Source: JALZHR01 sp036388475 (lineage in GTDB: Bacteria > Acidobacteriota > Blastocatellia > Pyrinomonadales > Pyrinomonadaceae). From it: a stretch of 64,000 nucleotides of DNA. Position numbers and translations under genes: made by a program. Below, one piece after another: positions 33,994 through 42,543 of this stretch; the stretch's first letter is position 1, and each line of letters begins with the position of its first letter. Location of the stretch: NCBI GenBank assembly GCA_036388475.1, contig DASVRT010000020.1, forward strand, positions 21,338-85,337, in the 5' to 3' direction. Under the pieces are notes generated by a model, which saw nothing but the letters and a program-made list of their open reading frames with translations, was not told the DNA's origin and searched no databases.

Positions 33994-35304
33994 TCACCTT
34001 TCCAGAACGCTTTCACTTAAAGCTTTTTGCGCTTCGCCGACCAGATAAAGCGAGCCGGTGACGCAGATTAGATTGCTGCGCGAAACCTGGCGAGCAATTT
34101 TTAACGCTTCCGCCGCGGTCTGCGTCTGAAAAACTTTTCTCTCGTCAAAATTTTCGGGCAAAGATTTTATCAATTCTTCCGTTTCCGCCGCGCGCGGATT
34201 GTCGGGTTTGGTCAAAATCAGGCGCGCGGCTTTCGGAAAAAGAATCTGCGCGATTTCCGGCAAATTCTTGTCGCGCATCGCGCCGAAAACGAGCGTCAGA
34301 GGCTGTCCGACAAATTCGTCGAGATAATCGGCTAAAGCTCGCGCGCCCGCGACGTTATGCGCGCCGTCGAATAAAATTTTCCCGTCAAATTCGAGCCGAC
34401 CGCGATGCTCCGCCGTTTGCAATCCGTCGATAATCGAGCTTTGCGAAATATCGAATTGAAAATCCCTGAGCGTTTCGGCGACGGCGATGGCGACGGCGGC
34501 ATTGGCGAATTGATGTCTTCCCAATAAACTCGGCAAAACATTCGGATAGCTGTCGTTTGAAGTTTTAAAAGTCGCATAAAGCATCGGAGCAATTTCGGCG
34601 TCTTTCCTGATAACAAAATTCGAAGTCGCGCGCATCGGCTCGATACCGATTTCCCGGCATCTTCCTGAAATTACTTTTTCAGCTTCTTTTTTCTGCGGCG
34701 CGACGATAACTTTTTGCGTAGTTTCGCGAATAATCGCCGCTTTCTCCGCCGCGATTTCCGCCAGCGTGTCGCCCAGAATTTTCTGATGGTCGTAATCAAT
34801 CGGCGTAATTGCGGCGATTTCCGCGCGTGTCGCCGTGACCGAATCGAAACGCCCGCCCAAACCCGTTTCCAGAATCGCCAATTCGATTTTCGCTTCGGCA
34901 AAAGCCGCGACGGCAATCGCCGTCACCTGCTCGAAAAACGTCGGCACGCTTTCAAGCTCGCCTTTCTCGACCAGATTTTCGGAAATTTTTCTGACGCGCG
35001 CCGCGTGGCGGGCAAAATCTTTTTCGCTGATTTCCGCGCCGTTAATCCGGATTCTTTCGGTGATTGAGACGAGATGCGGCGACGTGTAAAGCCCGGTTTC
35101 TATATTGGCGCGGCGGCAAATCGAATCTAAAAACGCGCCGGTCGAGCCTTTGCCGTTGGTTCCGGCAATCTGGATTTTCAGGAAATTATTTTGCGGATTT
35201 CCGAGCGCGGCGAGCAGTTTTTCGGTCGAAGCTAAACCGAGCTTCATCGCCAGAACTTCGTTTCCGAGCGAGAGAAGATACGATAAGGATTCGGCAAAAT
35301 TCAC
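33994..35304 (-). CDS. folC: Dihydrofolate/folylpolyglutamate synthase
   Basis: Adds glutamate to dihydropteroate and folates, with ATP, in folate synthesis. A 436-residue Mur-ligase-like protein: IAGTNGKGSTGAFLDSI with the P-loop, LYTSPHLVSITERI, ILETGLGGRFDSVTA, LGRHQFANAAVAIAVAE, and FDGAHNVAGARALADYL. Normal length. It overlaps the DUF1572 gene by four bases (ATGA type). The pair accD-folC is a classic neighbourhood, with the DUF1572 gene between them here. Confidence 0.95.
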   Translation of the reverse strand: MNFAESLSYLLSLGNEVLAMKLGLASTEKLLAALGNPQNNFLKIQIAGTNGKGSTGAFLDSICRRANIETGLYTSPHLVSITERIRINGAEISEKDFARHAARVRKISENLVEKGELESVPTFFEQVTAIAVAAFAEAKIELAILETGLGGRFDSVTATRAEIAAITPIDYDHQKILGDTLAEIAAEKAAIIRETTQKVIVAPQKKEAEKVISGRCREIGIEPMRATSNFVIRKDAEIAPMLYATFKTSNDSYPNVLPSLLGRHQFANAAVAIAVAETLRDFQFDISQSSIIDGLQTAEHRGRLEFDGKILFDGAHNVAGARALADYLDEFVGQPLTLVFGAMRDKNLPEIAQILFPKAARLILTKPDNPRAAETEELIKSLPENFDERKVFQTQTAAEALKIARQVSRSNLICVTGSLYLVGEAQKALSESVLER

Positions 35305-35747
35305 TTTTCAATCAGGCGTCGATGATAATTGATTTGTCCGAGATGATAACTAAAATGCGTCAGCAGATGAATCAGCATAAAATCGGTTTTGACCGTTTTA
35401 TCGTGCTTTTCGACGGGAAAATTTTCTTCAAAGCGCTCGTCCGGCAAGTTACGCAAAGTTTCCAGAACAGCCGTTTTGGTTTTCTCGACGCTCGCCAGCA
35501 AATCCTGACGCGAAACGCCCGTCGAGCTGAATTCGCTGTCGCGGTTTCTGACGTAGCCGGTTTTGCCGAGCGTCGCGCCGACGAAATGATTCAAATTTCC
35601 GAGCAGATGCAGGCACAGATTTCCGGCTGAATTGCTGATTCCGCCGCCGACCGACCAGAGCATATTTTCGTCGGCGTAGCGATTGATTTCGCTCGCCAGC
35701 TTGTCCATCTCTCTTTCAAATAATTCGAGCAGGGTTTCTTGTAACAT
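35301..35747 (-). CDS. DinB-like DUF1572 protein
   Basis: A 148-residue four-helix protein with the DinB/DUF1572 words LCLHLLGNLNHFVGATLG and LLTHFSYHLGQINYHRRL, whose His residues would bind a metal. DinB-like enzymes include thiol transferases and many proteins of unknown reaction. It is encoded between accD and folC and overlaps folC by four bases, so it is co-translated with it. Confidence 0.82.
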   Translation of the reverse strand: MLQETLLELFEREMDKLASEINRYADENMLWSVGGGISNSAGNLCLHLLGNLNHFVGATLGKTGYVRNRDSEFSSTGVSRQDLLASVEKTKTAVLETLRNLPDERFEENFPVEKHDKTVKTDFMLIHLLTHFSYHLGQINYHRRLIEK

Positions 35748-35779
35748 ACGGATAAAAAGAATTTTTATCTTAAAAATAT

Positions 35780-36682
35780 TTACGGTTTGCTTTGCGGCGC
35801 GGCGAAAAAATCTTCTTTCGGCTTGATTTTCGCGTTCATCATAAAATTCAGCAGGCGAATAATCGCGGCGCGCAGCGCGCGCCTGTCGACGACCATATCG
35901 ACCATTCCGTGTTCGAGCAGAAACTCGCTTCTTTGAAAGCCTTTCGGCAATTTTTGGCGAATCGTCTGTTCAATCACGCGCGGTCCGGCAAAACCGATAA
36001 GCGCTTTCGGCTCGGCGATAATGATGTCGCCGAGCATCGCGAAGCTCGCCGTCACGCCGCCGGTCGTCGGGTCGGTCAAAACGGAAATAAACGGCAGTTG
36101 CGCGTCGTGCATCTGCGAAAGCGCGGCGGAAATTTTCGCCATCTGCATCAGGCTCAAAGTTCCTTCCTGCATTCGCGCGCCGCCCGACGCCGAAAAGATT
36201 ATCACCGCGCCGCGCGTTTTTATCGCGCGCTCAATCAGCCGCGTGATTTTTTCGCCGACCGCCGAACCCATCGAGCCGCCGATAAAGCTCATATCCATCG
36301 CGCCGGCGTAAACCGCGTGACCGCCGACTTTGCCTTTGCCCGAAACGATGGCTTCCGGCAAACCCGAAGCGGCTTTCGCGGCTTCGAGACGGTCTTTATA
36401 CGGCTTGGTATCGACAAATTCGAGCGGGTCGGTCGAAGTTACGTCTTCGTCCAGCTTTTCATATTGCCCGTCGTCGAAAAGACTTTTGAGCCGCTCGCGC
36501 GCGCCGAGCCGAAAATGATAACCGCATTCCTTGCAAACCTGCTGCGCTTCTTCCAGCTCGCCTTTATAGAGCGCCGTGTCGCATTCGAGGCATTTGACAA
36601 AGATACCCTCGGTTTTCACCTTGCGGTCTTCATCGGCGGTTTGCTCTTCTAATTTCGGTTTTTTTCGACTAAACCAGGACAT
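35780..36682 (-). CDS. accD: Acetyl-CoA carboxylase carboxyltransferase, beta subunit
   Basis: Transfers the carboxyl group from biotin to acetyl-CoA, first step of fatty acid synthesis. 300 residues from ATG 36682 (the frame reaches 36703 with no better start). An N-terminal zinc ribbon has two Cys-X2-Cys pairs (CLECDTA and CKECGYHF). The crotonase-like body has GGSMGSAVGEKITRLIE, IFSASGGARMQEGTLSLMQMAK and FAGPRVIEQTIRQKLPKGFQRSEFLLEHG, all diagnostic of AccD. Followed by the DUF1572 and folC genes. Confidence 0.96.
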   Translation of the reverse strand: MSWFSRKKPKLEEQTADEDRKVKTEGIFVKCLECDTALYKGELEEAQQVCKECGYHFRLGARERLKSLFDDGQYEKLDEDVTSTDPLEFVDTKPYKDRLEAAKAASGLPEAIVSGKGKVGGHAVYAGAMDMSFIGGSMGSAVGEKITRLIERAIKTRGAVIIFSASGGARMQEGTLSLMQMAKISAALSQMHDAQLPFISVLTDPTTGGVTASFAMLGDIIIAEPKALIGFAGPRVIEQTIRQKLPKGFQRSEFLLEHGMVDMVVDRRALRAAIIRLLNFMMNAKIKPKEDFFAAPQSKP

Positions 36683-36691
36683 ATAAATTGA

Positions 36692-36757
36692 TGCAAGACT
36701 CAAAATGCAAAACGCAAAATGAACAAGACTATTTTATTTTAAATTTTGCATTGCACA
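36692..36757. repeat. Weak hairpin of CAAAATGCAAAA words
   Basis: AAATGCAAAACGCAAAATG (about 36704-36722) faces ATTTTGCATTGCAC (36741-36754). The pairing is partial and looks eroded. It lies upstream of accD. It may be a decayed member of the phrase-hairpin group. Confidence 0.35.
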
Positions 36758-36885
36758 AGATTATCACACGCCGAAACTTATCAGAAAGCCGGAAAAGGGT
36801 TTATCGCTGATTTATAATTGTCGAAGAAACGTTTTTTGTGCTAAATTCAGCCAGGTTCCCAATATCTCGAAAGAAGGCTCCTTTT

Positions 36886-38772
36886 ATGAAAAAATATTTT
36901 TTTTTAATCGTTTTACTTCTCTGCGTTTTTTCCGTTGACGGTTTTTCCGCCGTGAAAACGTGGGACGGCGGCGGGGCGGACGCCAACTGGCAGACGGCGG
37001 CAAACTGGGTCGGCGACGTTGCGCCCGCCGCTAATGACGACCTCGTTTTTCCGGCGACGGCGGCGCAGCAGGCGACCAACAACAATTTCTTTTTCTTTAC
37101 CGCTTTTAACTCGCTGACGTTTGAAGGCGGCGCGTATACGGTCGGCGGCAACCCGATGACCTTGCGCGGTTTGAACGCCGTCGCCGGAACGCACGCTATA
37201 AATACGGCTGTCAGCGTCAGCGGCGCGCAGACTTTTAACGCCGGACAGGCGGCGGTCGTGACGATTGCGATTTTGAACGTCGGCGGCAATCCGCTGACGC
37301 TGGACGGCGCGGGCAGTTTCGGCATCGGGCTGCTTTCCGGCTCGGGCGCGATTACCAAAAACGGAATCGGCGCGTCTCTGATTGCCGGCGCGAGCGGTTA
37401 CAGCGGCGCGCTGAACATCAACGACGGAATTCTGGTCGTCGATGCGAATTTGCCGAACAGCGTGGTCACGATAAATTCCAGTTCGACCGGCGGCGCTTTC
37501 GGCATCAGCGGTCTGGGCGGGACGGGCACGGTCGGCGCAACGACGGTGACGAACGGCGGCATCAGCGCCGGAACGCTCGACTCGCCGACGGGAATTTTGA
37601 ATATCAACGGCAATTTAAATTTCGCTCCGACCGGAAATTTCGTGGTGAAAATCGGCGGCACGACGCCGGGCGCGAACGGGCACGACCAGTTAAACGTCAG
37701 CGGAACCGTCACGTTAAATAACGCGCGGCTCGCGCCTTTGCCGTGGAACGCTTTTCGTCCGGCAATCAATGATTCGTTCGTGATTTTGCGCAACGACGGC
37801 ACGGACGCGATAAACGGCACGTTTCTGAACGCGCCGGAAGGCGCGGTTTTCGGCGGCGCGCTCAACACGGCTTTCCGCATCACTTATCACGGCGGCGACG
37901 GCAACGACATCGTTATCACGCGCGTCAACAAAGCCAATTTCGATTTCGACGGCGACGGGAAATCGGACGTTTCGGTTTATCGACCTTCAAACGGCACGTG
38001 GTACGCGCTTTTGAGCGGCAGCGGCGCGCTGTTCGGTCAACAGTTCGGCATCAGCACCGACCAGCCCGCGCCCGCCGATTTTGACGGCGACGACAAAACC
38101 GACACGGCGGTTTTTCGTCCCGCGGACGGCTACTGGTTTATTTTGCGAAGCTTTGACTCGACTTTCACCGCCACGCAGTTCGGCGCGAGCGGCGATTACG
38201 CCGTGCCGAACGATTACGACGGCGACGGGCGCGCCGATGTCGCGGTTTTTCGCCCGTCCGATGGCGGCTGGTATCAATTGAGAAGCCTGACCAGTCAATT
38301 TGTCGCGCAGCAATTCGGCAACAGCCAGGACAAGCCCGCCATCGGGGATTTCGACGGCGACGGCATCGGCGATTTAGCCGTTTTCCGCAGCGACGGAAAC
38401 TGGTATATTCTGCGCAGCTCGGACGGCGGTTTTTACGGCGTGAATTTCGGTTTCGGGACGGATAAAATTTGTCCCGCCGATTACGACGGCGACGGCAGAA
38501 CCGACATCGCCGTTTTTCGCGGCTCGAACAATCCGTCCGAAGCCGATTTTTATTATCTGCGCAGCGTTGACGGCGGTTTTCAAGCCGCGGCTTTCGGCGC
38601 GGTCGGCGACGTTCCGGTCGTGGCTGATTACGACGGCGACGGCAAAGCCGATTTCTCAGTTTTCCGTCCGGGCGAAAACGCGTGGTATTTACTGCGCAGC
38701 ACCGCCGGATTCACCGGCGTCGTCTTCGGACAAACGGGTGACAAGCCCATTCCCGCTGCTTTCTTTCCTTAG
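36886..38772 (+). CDS. Secreted beta-helix and FG-GAP/VCBS repeat protein
   Basis: 628 residues from ATG 36886 with an AAGG ribosome site 8 bases upstream. Signal peptide (1-22), then a Gly/Asn/Ala-rich region (residues ~25-330) with autotransporter-associated strand-repeat words (GAITKNGIGASLIAGASGYSG, LNINDGILVVDA) that point to a beta-helix. Then come six FG-GAP-like repeats (~350-620) of about 45 residues, each with DFDGDGxxDxAVFRP, a calcium-binding-type loop, and a GxWYxLRS strand. Likely a surface or released adhesion protein. Typical of acidobacterial secreted proteins. Confidence 0.85.
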   Translation: MKKYFFLIVLLLCVFSVDGFSAVKTWDGGGADANWQTAANWVGDVAPAANDDLVFPATAAQQATNNNFFFFTAFNSLTFEGGAYTVGGNPMTLRGLNAVAGTHAINTAVSVSGAQTFNAGQAAVVTIAILNVGGNPLTLDGAGSFGIGLLSGSGAITKNGIGASLIAGASGYSGALNINDGILVVDANLPNSVVTINSSSTGGAFGISGLGGTGTVGATTVTNGGISAGTLDSPTGILNINGNLNFAPTGNFVVKIGGTTPGANGHDQLNVSGTVTLNNARLAPLPWNAFRPAINDSFVILRNDGTDAINGTFLNAPEGAVFGGALNTAFRITYHGGDGNDIVITRVNKANFDFDGDGKSDVSVYRPSNGTWYALLSGSGALFGQQFGISTDQPAPADFDGDDKTDTAVFRPADGYWFILRSFDSTFTATQFGASGDYAVPNDYDGDGRADVAVFRPSDGGWYQLRSLTSQFVAQQFGNSQDKPAIGDFDGDGIGDLAVFRSDGNWYILRSSDGGFYGVNFGFGTDKICPADYDGDGRTDIAVFRGSNNPSEADFYYLRSVDGGFQAAAFGAVGDVPVVADYDGDGKADFSVFRPGENAWYLLRSTAGFTGVVFGQTGDKPIPAAFFP

Positions 38773-38943
38773 ATAAAAACGCGGAAACCTCACGTTTCCG
38801 TGCCGGTTGTACGCCTTCAGGCGCGCGTGAACCGACAGGAGGCGTGCGAAGAGCGCGCCGATTCGATTCCGATGCTTTTTTTGCCGGCTATATCTGTCCG
38901 CCGGCTTCCGCCTTTTTGCCTTTCCGAGAAATTTCCATTTACC

Positions 38944-38974
38944 TGATACCTTTTTGCATCTCCTTTTCGCTTTA
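38944..38974 (+). promoter_or_regulatory. Candidate ECF-type promoter A
   Basis: TGATAC at 38944-38949 and CGCTTTA at 38968-38974, spacing 18 bases; 44 bases from the second element to the ATG at 39014. Shares both elements with sites B-E at 40897, 48795, 51340 and 51974. Confidence 0.5.
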
Positions 38975-39013
38975 GTTGGCAGAGACCGATTTTTTTCCCG
39001 AGGGAGACACGAA

Positions 39014-40489
39014 ATGCAAAGCAATTATCTTATTAAATTCGCAGTTTTAATTATCTGTTTAATTTCTTCAAACGCCGTCTATGCCGACGTTAAAATCAAG
39101 ACGCGGCAGACGGTCGGCGGGCAGACCTCCGAAAATACGACCTATATCAAAGGCAAACGCCAGCGCTCGGAGATGATGGGCGGAAAAATGGTTAGCATTA
39201 CGCAGTGCGATTTGCGCCGCGACGTGCAGATTATGCCGGACGGCAAAGTTTATATGGTCAACCCGTTTGACGGCGGCGCGGCGGCGCAGGCGAACGAAAA
39301 CGTGTCGCAAACGCAGACGACGACCAAGCTCGAAACCGGCGGAACGATTACGATGACCTACACGACCAAAGACACCGGCGAGCGCAAACAGATGTTCGGC
39401 TACACGGCGAAACATTTGATTATTACGATGGAATCGGTCGCTTCCGCCGATGCCTGTATGAAAAACAACAGCAAGATGGAGATGGACGGCTGGTATATCG
39501 ACGCCGCCTGGTATTTTCAATGCGACCGCGGCTATGCGGGCGGCTACACGCCGAAAAGCCAGAAAGCCGGCTGTCAGGACAAATACGTGATGAAGCAGGT
39601 CGGCACGGCGAACCGCGGTTATCCGGTCTGGGAAAAAATGACGATGTACGATGCAAGCGGCAAGGAAATGATGACGTCGCTCAACGAAGTCGTCGAGCTT
39701 TCGCAAGCCACTCTGGAAGCTTCGCTGTTCGACATTCCGCAGGGCTACCGCGAAGTTAAAGATTCGTCCGAGCTGTATGCGAGTATGTCGAGCCAATCGA
39801 GCAGCGGTCAGTCGAGCAACGGCAGCACGACGAGCGGCGGCAATAACGGCAATTCCAATAGTTCTTCCAATTCCGGTATGAGCCGGAACGTGCAGAATAT
39901 GTCGAAATCCGAACCGGACATTTCGACGACGGTCGGCGCGAAAAAAGAAGGTACTGTCCGCATCGGCTTGGCGGGCGTGAAAACCGGCGCGGTCGGCGAA
40001 GGCTTGAAGGCGGCGGAGCTTGCCGGAGCGATTCGGAGCACGCTCGGCGAATATCTGAAAGGCACGAAGATTGAGCTGGTTCAAATCGAAGCCAGCCTCG
40101 CGACGGCAATCGAAGCCGAAGCCAAGCAGAAGGAATGCGATTACGTTCTTTACGCGCAGGTTTCGCACAAAAAAGGCGGCGGCGGTTTCGGAATGTTCTC
40201 GAAAATCGCGCCCGCCATCGGCAACATCGTGCCGGTCGCAGGAATCGGAAGCAGAAGCGGACAAATCGCCGGACAGGTTGCCAACACCACGATTTACACG
40301 GCGGCAAACGCGGCGGGCAACGTCAAATCGAAAGACGAATTGACGCTCGAAATCAAGCTTAATTCAACCGGCGGCGCGACCTCTCTCGCCAGGCAGTATA
40401 AAACGAAAGCCAAATCCGACGGCGAAGACATCATTTCCCCGCTCGTCGAACAGGCGGCGACCGCGATTCTGGAAACGGTCGGCAAATAA
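39014..40489 (+). CDS. Secreted protein with a C-terminal domain shared with the 42544 gene
   Basis: 491 residues from ATG 39014 (ribosome site GGGAGAC). Signal peptide (1-24, ending VYA), a region (~25-250) with YIKGKRQRSEMMGG and MEMDGWYID, as in proteins with DUF4412-like segments, then a Ser/Gly/Asn-rich linker (~265-310). The C-terminal domain (~320-491) is paralogous to the 207-residue product at 42544. Shared landmarks include a TAIEAEAKQKECDYVLYAQV-type strand, KSKDELTLEIKL, then KTKAKSDGEDIISPL. Function unknown. A candidate ECF promoter lies upstream, and a strong terminator follows. Confidence 0.75.
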   Translation: MQSNYLIKFAVLIICLISSNAVYADVKIKTRQTVGGQTSENTTYIKGKRQRSEMMGGKMVSITQCDLRRDVQIMPDGKVYMVNPFDGGAAAQANENVSQTQTTTKLETGGTITMTYTTKDTGERKQMFGYTAKHLIITMESVASADACMKNNSKMEMDGWYIDAAWYFQCDRGYAGGYTPKSQKAGCQDKYVMKQVGTANRGYPVWEKMTMYDASGKEMMTSLNEVVELSQATLEASLFDIPQGYREVKDSSELYASMSSQSSSGQSSNGSTTSGGNNGNSNSSSNSGMSRNVQNMSKSEPDISTTVGAKKEGTVRIGLAGVKTGAVGEGLKAAELAGAIRSTLGEYLKGTKIELVQIEASLATAIEAEAKQKECDYVLYAQVSHKKGGGGFGMFSKIAPAIGNIVPVAGIGSRSGQIAGQVANTTIYTAANAAGNVKSKDELTLEIKLNSTGGATSLARQYKTKAKSDGEDIISPLVEQAATAILETVGK

Positions 40490-40523
40490 ATCAGAAAAGT
40501 GTCATCATCCGAACCTCCTTTTT

Positions 40524-40555
40524 GAGACGGTCTTCGCTCGACCGTCTCTTTTTTT
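40524..40555 (+). terminator. Rho-independent terminator
   Basis: GAGACGGTC (40524-40532) and GACCGTCTC (40540-40548) are exact complements around a 7-base loop, followed by seven Ts. It ends the gene at 40489. Confidence 0.92.
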
Positions 40556-40634
40556 ATTGGCGGCAGGTTTCGGGCGAAAATGTATGAAAAGCGAACGAAA
40601 TCTGCGGTTTTATAGAGGACAAATGGCGTTTGGC

Positions 40635-40844
40635 AACTGCCGAAGCGCTTCCGGCAATTGCCAAACCGATTCCGGCAACCTCCGGAAAGCGTCCGGCAAC
40701 TGCCGAATTCGGTCCGGCAGCTTCCAAACGCCGCTCGGCTAATTCCAAATCTCATACGGCAGCTTCCGGAAGCCTTCCGGCAACTGCCGAACTGCGTCCG
40801 GCTTCTTCCGAACTGCGTCCGGCTTTCGCCGAAACTTATTTATC
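40635..40844. repeat. Degenerate tandem array, 10 units of 21 bp, TGCCG/CGGCA type
   Basis: Units start at 40635, 40656, 40677, 40698, 40719, 40740, 40761, 40782, 40803 and 40824; the last is decayed. Typical units read AACTGCCGAA, six variable bases, then CCGGC. TGCCG and CGGCA half-sites alternate in orientation about once per helical turn; for example, CGGCA-AC-TGCCG spans the joint between units. Because 21 is a multiple of three, both strands carry open frames with a seven-residue repeat, which I do not take as genes. The unit length equals that of the array at 24600. The rest of 40490-40981 holds the preceding terminator and promoter B. Confidence 0.9.
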
Positions 40845-40896
40845 CGAAGCCATTTGAAGGCAGGCAGCCGGAAACGGGCGAATTATATATTTTTTT

Positions 40897-40927
40897 TGAT
40901 ACTTTTCGTATCGCCTTTACGCTATTA
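40897..40927 (+). promoter_or_regulatory. Candidate ECF-type promoter B
   Basis: TGATAC at 40897-40902 and CGCTATTA at 40920-40927, spacing 17; about 60 bases from the second element to the ATG at 40982. The second element has one extra base compared with the others. Confidence 0.45.
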
Positions 40928-40981
40928 CCAGAGAAGACTATTCTTCAATCTTTTATTTATTCCATAAGTGAGCAAGCAATT

Positions 40982-41374
40982 ATGTCTATTATTCGAAAAA
41001 TTACCTGTTATTCATTACTGATTTTATCTATTTTGTCCGCCGTGCCGACTTTGGCGACGACGGAAGACCGCGTGACAATCGACCGCGACATCGTTTTCCG
41101 GCGCGGCGCGATTTCCGCTTCCCTGCGCGGCAGAATCAATCGCGGCACGACGCATTTATACCGCATTCGCGCCCGCGCCGGGCAGGAAATGGCAATCGTC
41201 CTGAAAACGGGCGAGCAGACTTCCGCGACGCTCTACGCGCCGACCGCGGGCATTGTCGAAGGCGCGGACGGCATCCGCCAAACGCTCGTCGAACTGCCCG
41301 AAACCGGCGAATACCTGATTCAAATCGGCACCGATGCCGCCGCTAATTACACGCTCGAAGTAACGATTAATTAA
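40982..41374 (+). CDS. Small exported protein with PPC-like domain
   Basis: 130 residues: signal peptide (1-25, ending TLA), then a single beta-sandwich with RINRGTTHLYRIRARAGQEMAIVL and ETGEYLIQIGTDAAANYTLEV. This is the pattern of pre-peptidase C-terminal (PPC) domains. The start at 40982 is preferred to an open frame reaching back to 40658, because the upstream part is only the 21-bp array read in frame and no signal peptide would follow. It is followed by an O-methyltransferase gene 17 bases later with a good ribosome site. Confidence 0.72.
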   Translation: MSIIRKITCYSLLILSILSAVPTLATTEDRVTIDRDIVFRRGAISASLRGRINRGTTHLYRIRARAGQEMAIVLKTGEQTSATLYAPTAGIVEGADGIRQTLVELPETGEYLIQIGTDAAANYTLEVTIN

Positions 41375-41391
41375 AAAGGAGAACTGCAATT

Positions 41392-42435
41392 ATGACTACG
41401 CAAACACACGCCGCCGCGCTCGCGCCGGAAATGCCGACCGAAGCCGTTTTGGGGCAAATCCTGATGGGCGCTTTTACGTCGCAAGCCGTCTATGTCGCCG
41501 CCAAGCTCGGCATCGCCGATTTGTTGAAAGATAATCCGCGCCCGGTCGCGGCATTAGCCGCCGAAACAAATACCGACGCCGACGCGCTTTACCGCGTTCT
41601 GCGCGCGCTGGCGAGCATCGGCATTTTTGCCGAAACCGCGCCGAAAACTTTCGCGCTCACGCCGTTTGCCGAGCCGCTTTTGAGCGACCGCCCGGGCAGT
41701 ATGCGCGAGATGGCAATCTGGATTGGCGAAGAAGCGCACTGGCGCGTTTACGGCGAGATGCTTTACAGCGTCCGAACGGGCAAACCCGCCTGGGAACGCG
41801 TCCACGGGCAGGAAGCTTTCCCGTACCTGTTTGAAACCGACCGCGCGCTGGGCGATATTTTCAACCGCGCGATGACCAGCTTTTCGTCGAGCGTCGCGCC
41901 GGCTATCGCGCAGGCTTATGATACGTCGGAAGCGAAAACGCTGGTCGATATCGCCGGCGGTCACGGGCTTTTGCTTTCGGCATTTTTGAAAACGAATCCC
42001 GATTTAAAAGGCGTTTTGTTCGACGTGCCGACGGTTATCGAAGACGCGGGCGCGCTGCTCGAAAGCGAAGGCGTCGCCGAAAGAGTCGAAGCCGTGACGG
42101 GCGATTTTTTCCAAAACGTTCCGGCGGGCGGCGACCTTTATATGATGAAACACATCATTCACGATTGGGACGACGCGCGCGCGCTCGCCATCCTGAAAAA
42201 CATTCATTCGGCGATGAACGAAAACGGCAGGGTTTTAATCGTCGAGATGGTCGTCAAAGAAGCGAACGAGCCGGATTTCAGCAAGATTATGGATTTGGAA
42301 ATGCTCGTCACGCCCGGCGGCGTCGAGCGCACGGCGGAAGAATACCGCCAGCTGCTGGCGCAAGCCGGATTTCGCCTGACGCGCATCATCCCGACCGCTT
42401 CGCCATATAGCATTGTCGAAGCCGTTAAAGCTTAA
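41392..42435 (+). CDS. SAM-dependent O-methyltransferase (acetylserotonin-OMT type)
   Basis: A 347-residue class I methyltransferase of the plant-type small-molecule OMT group. An N-terminal dimerisation and winged-helix part (about 20-110, AALAAETNTDADALYRVLRALASIG) is followed by the SAM fold with LVDIAGGHGLLLSAFL, GVLFDVPTVIEDA, and VTGDFFQNVPAGGDLYMMKHIIHDWDD carrying the catalytic-region His and Asp. An AAGGAG site lies just upstream. It methylates a small aromatic or polyketide-type hydroxyl; the substrate is unknown. A perfect hairpin closes it. It is in line with the PPC-domain gene. Confidence 0.88.
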   Translation: MTTQTHAAALAPEMPTEAVLGQILMGAFTSQAVYVAAKLGIADLLKDNPRPVAALAAETNTDADALYRVLRALASIGIFAETAPKTFALTPFAEPLLSDRPGSMREMAIWIGEEAHWRVYGEMLYSVRTGKPAWERVHGQEAFPYLFETDRALGDIFNRAMTSFSSSVAPAIAQAYDTSEAKTLVDIAGGHGLLLSAFLKTNPDLKGVLFDVPTVIEDAGALLESEGVAERVEAVTGDFFQNVPAGGDLYMMKHIIHDWDDARALAILKNIHSAMNENGRVLIVEMVVKEANEPDFSKIMDLEMLVTPGGVERTAEEYRQLLAQAGFRLTRIIPTASPYSIVEAVKA

Positions 42436-42438
42436 CTG

Positions 42439-42484
42439 AAAGCTGAGAACTGAGAATCGTTTTCAATTCTCAGTTCTCAGCTTT
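42439..42484. terminator. Perfect 19-bp hairpin of GCTGAGAACTGAGAAT
   Basis: Arms 42439-42457 and 42466-42484 are exact complements with an 8-base loop, 4 bases after the stop codon of the methyltransferase gene. The same ACTGAGAA word makes the hairpin at 6583-6695. Confidence 0.8.
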
Positions 42485-42543
42485 GCCCGCCGTTAAAAGT
42501 ATCGGCAAATTGAATAATCAATCAGGAGAATGCGGAAATCATC

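Noticed and set aside
39068..40264. 398-residue minus-strand open frame
   Set aside because: Opposite to the exported 39014 gene; His/Arg-rich composition typical of shadow frames.
40294..40755. 153-residue minus-strand gene with GSCRTxF repeats
   Set aside because: It lies across the end of the 39014 gene, the terminator and the 21-bp array; its repeat is a by-product of the period.
40658..41374. 238-residue gene including the array
   Set aside because: The upstream half is only the 21-bp repeat read in frame; a signal peptide and better context start at 40982.
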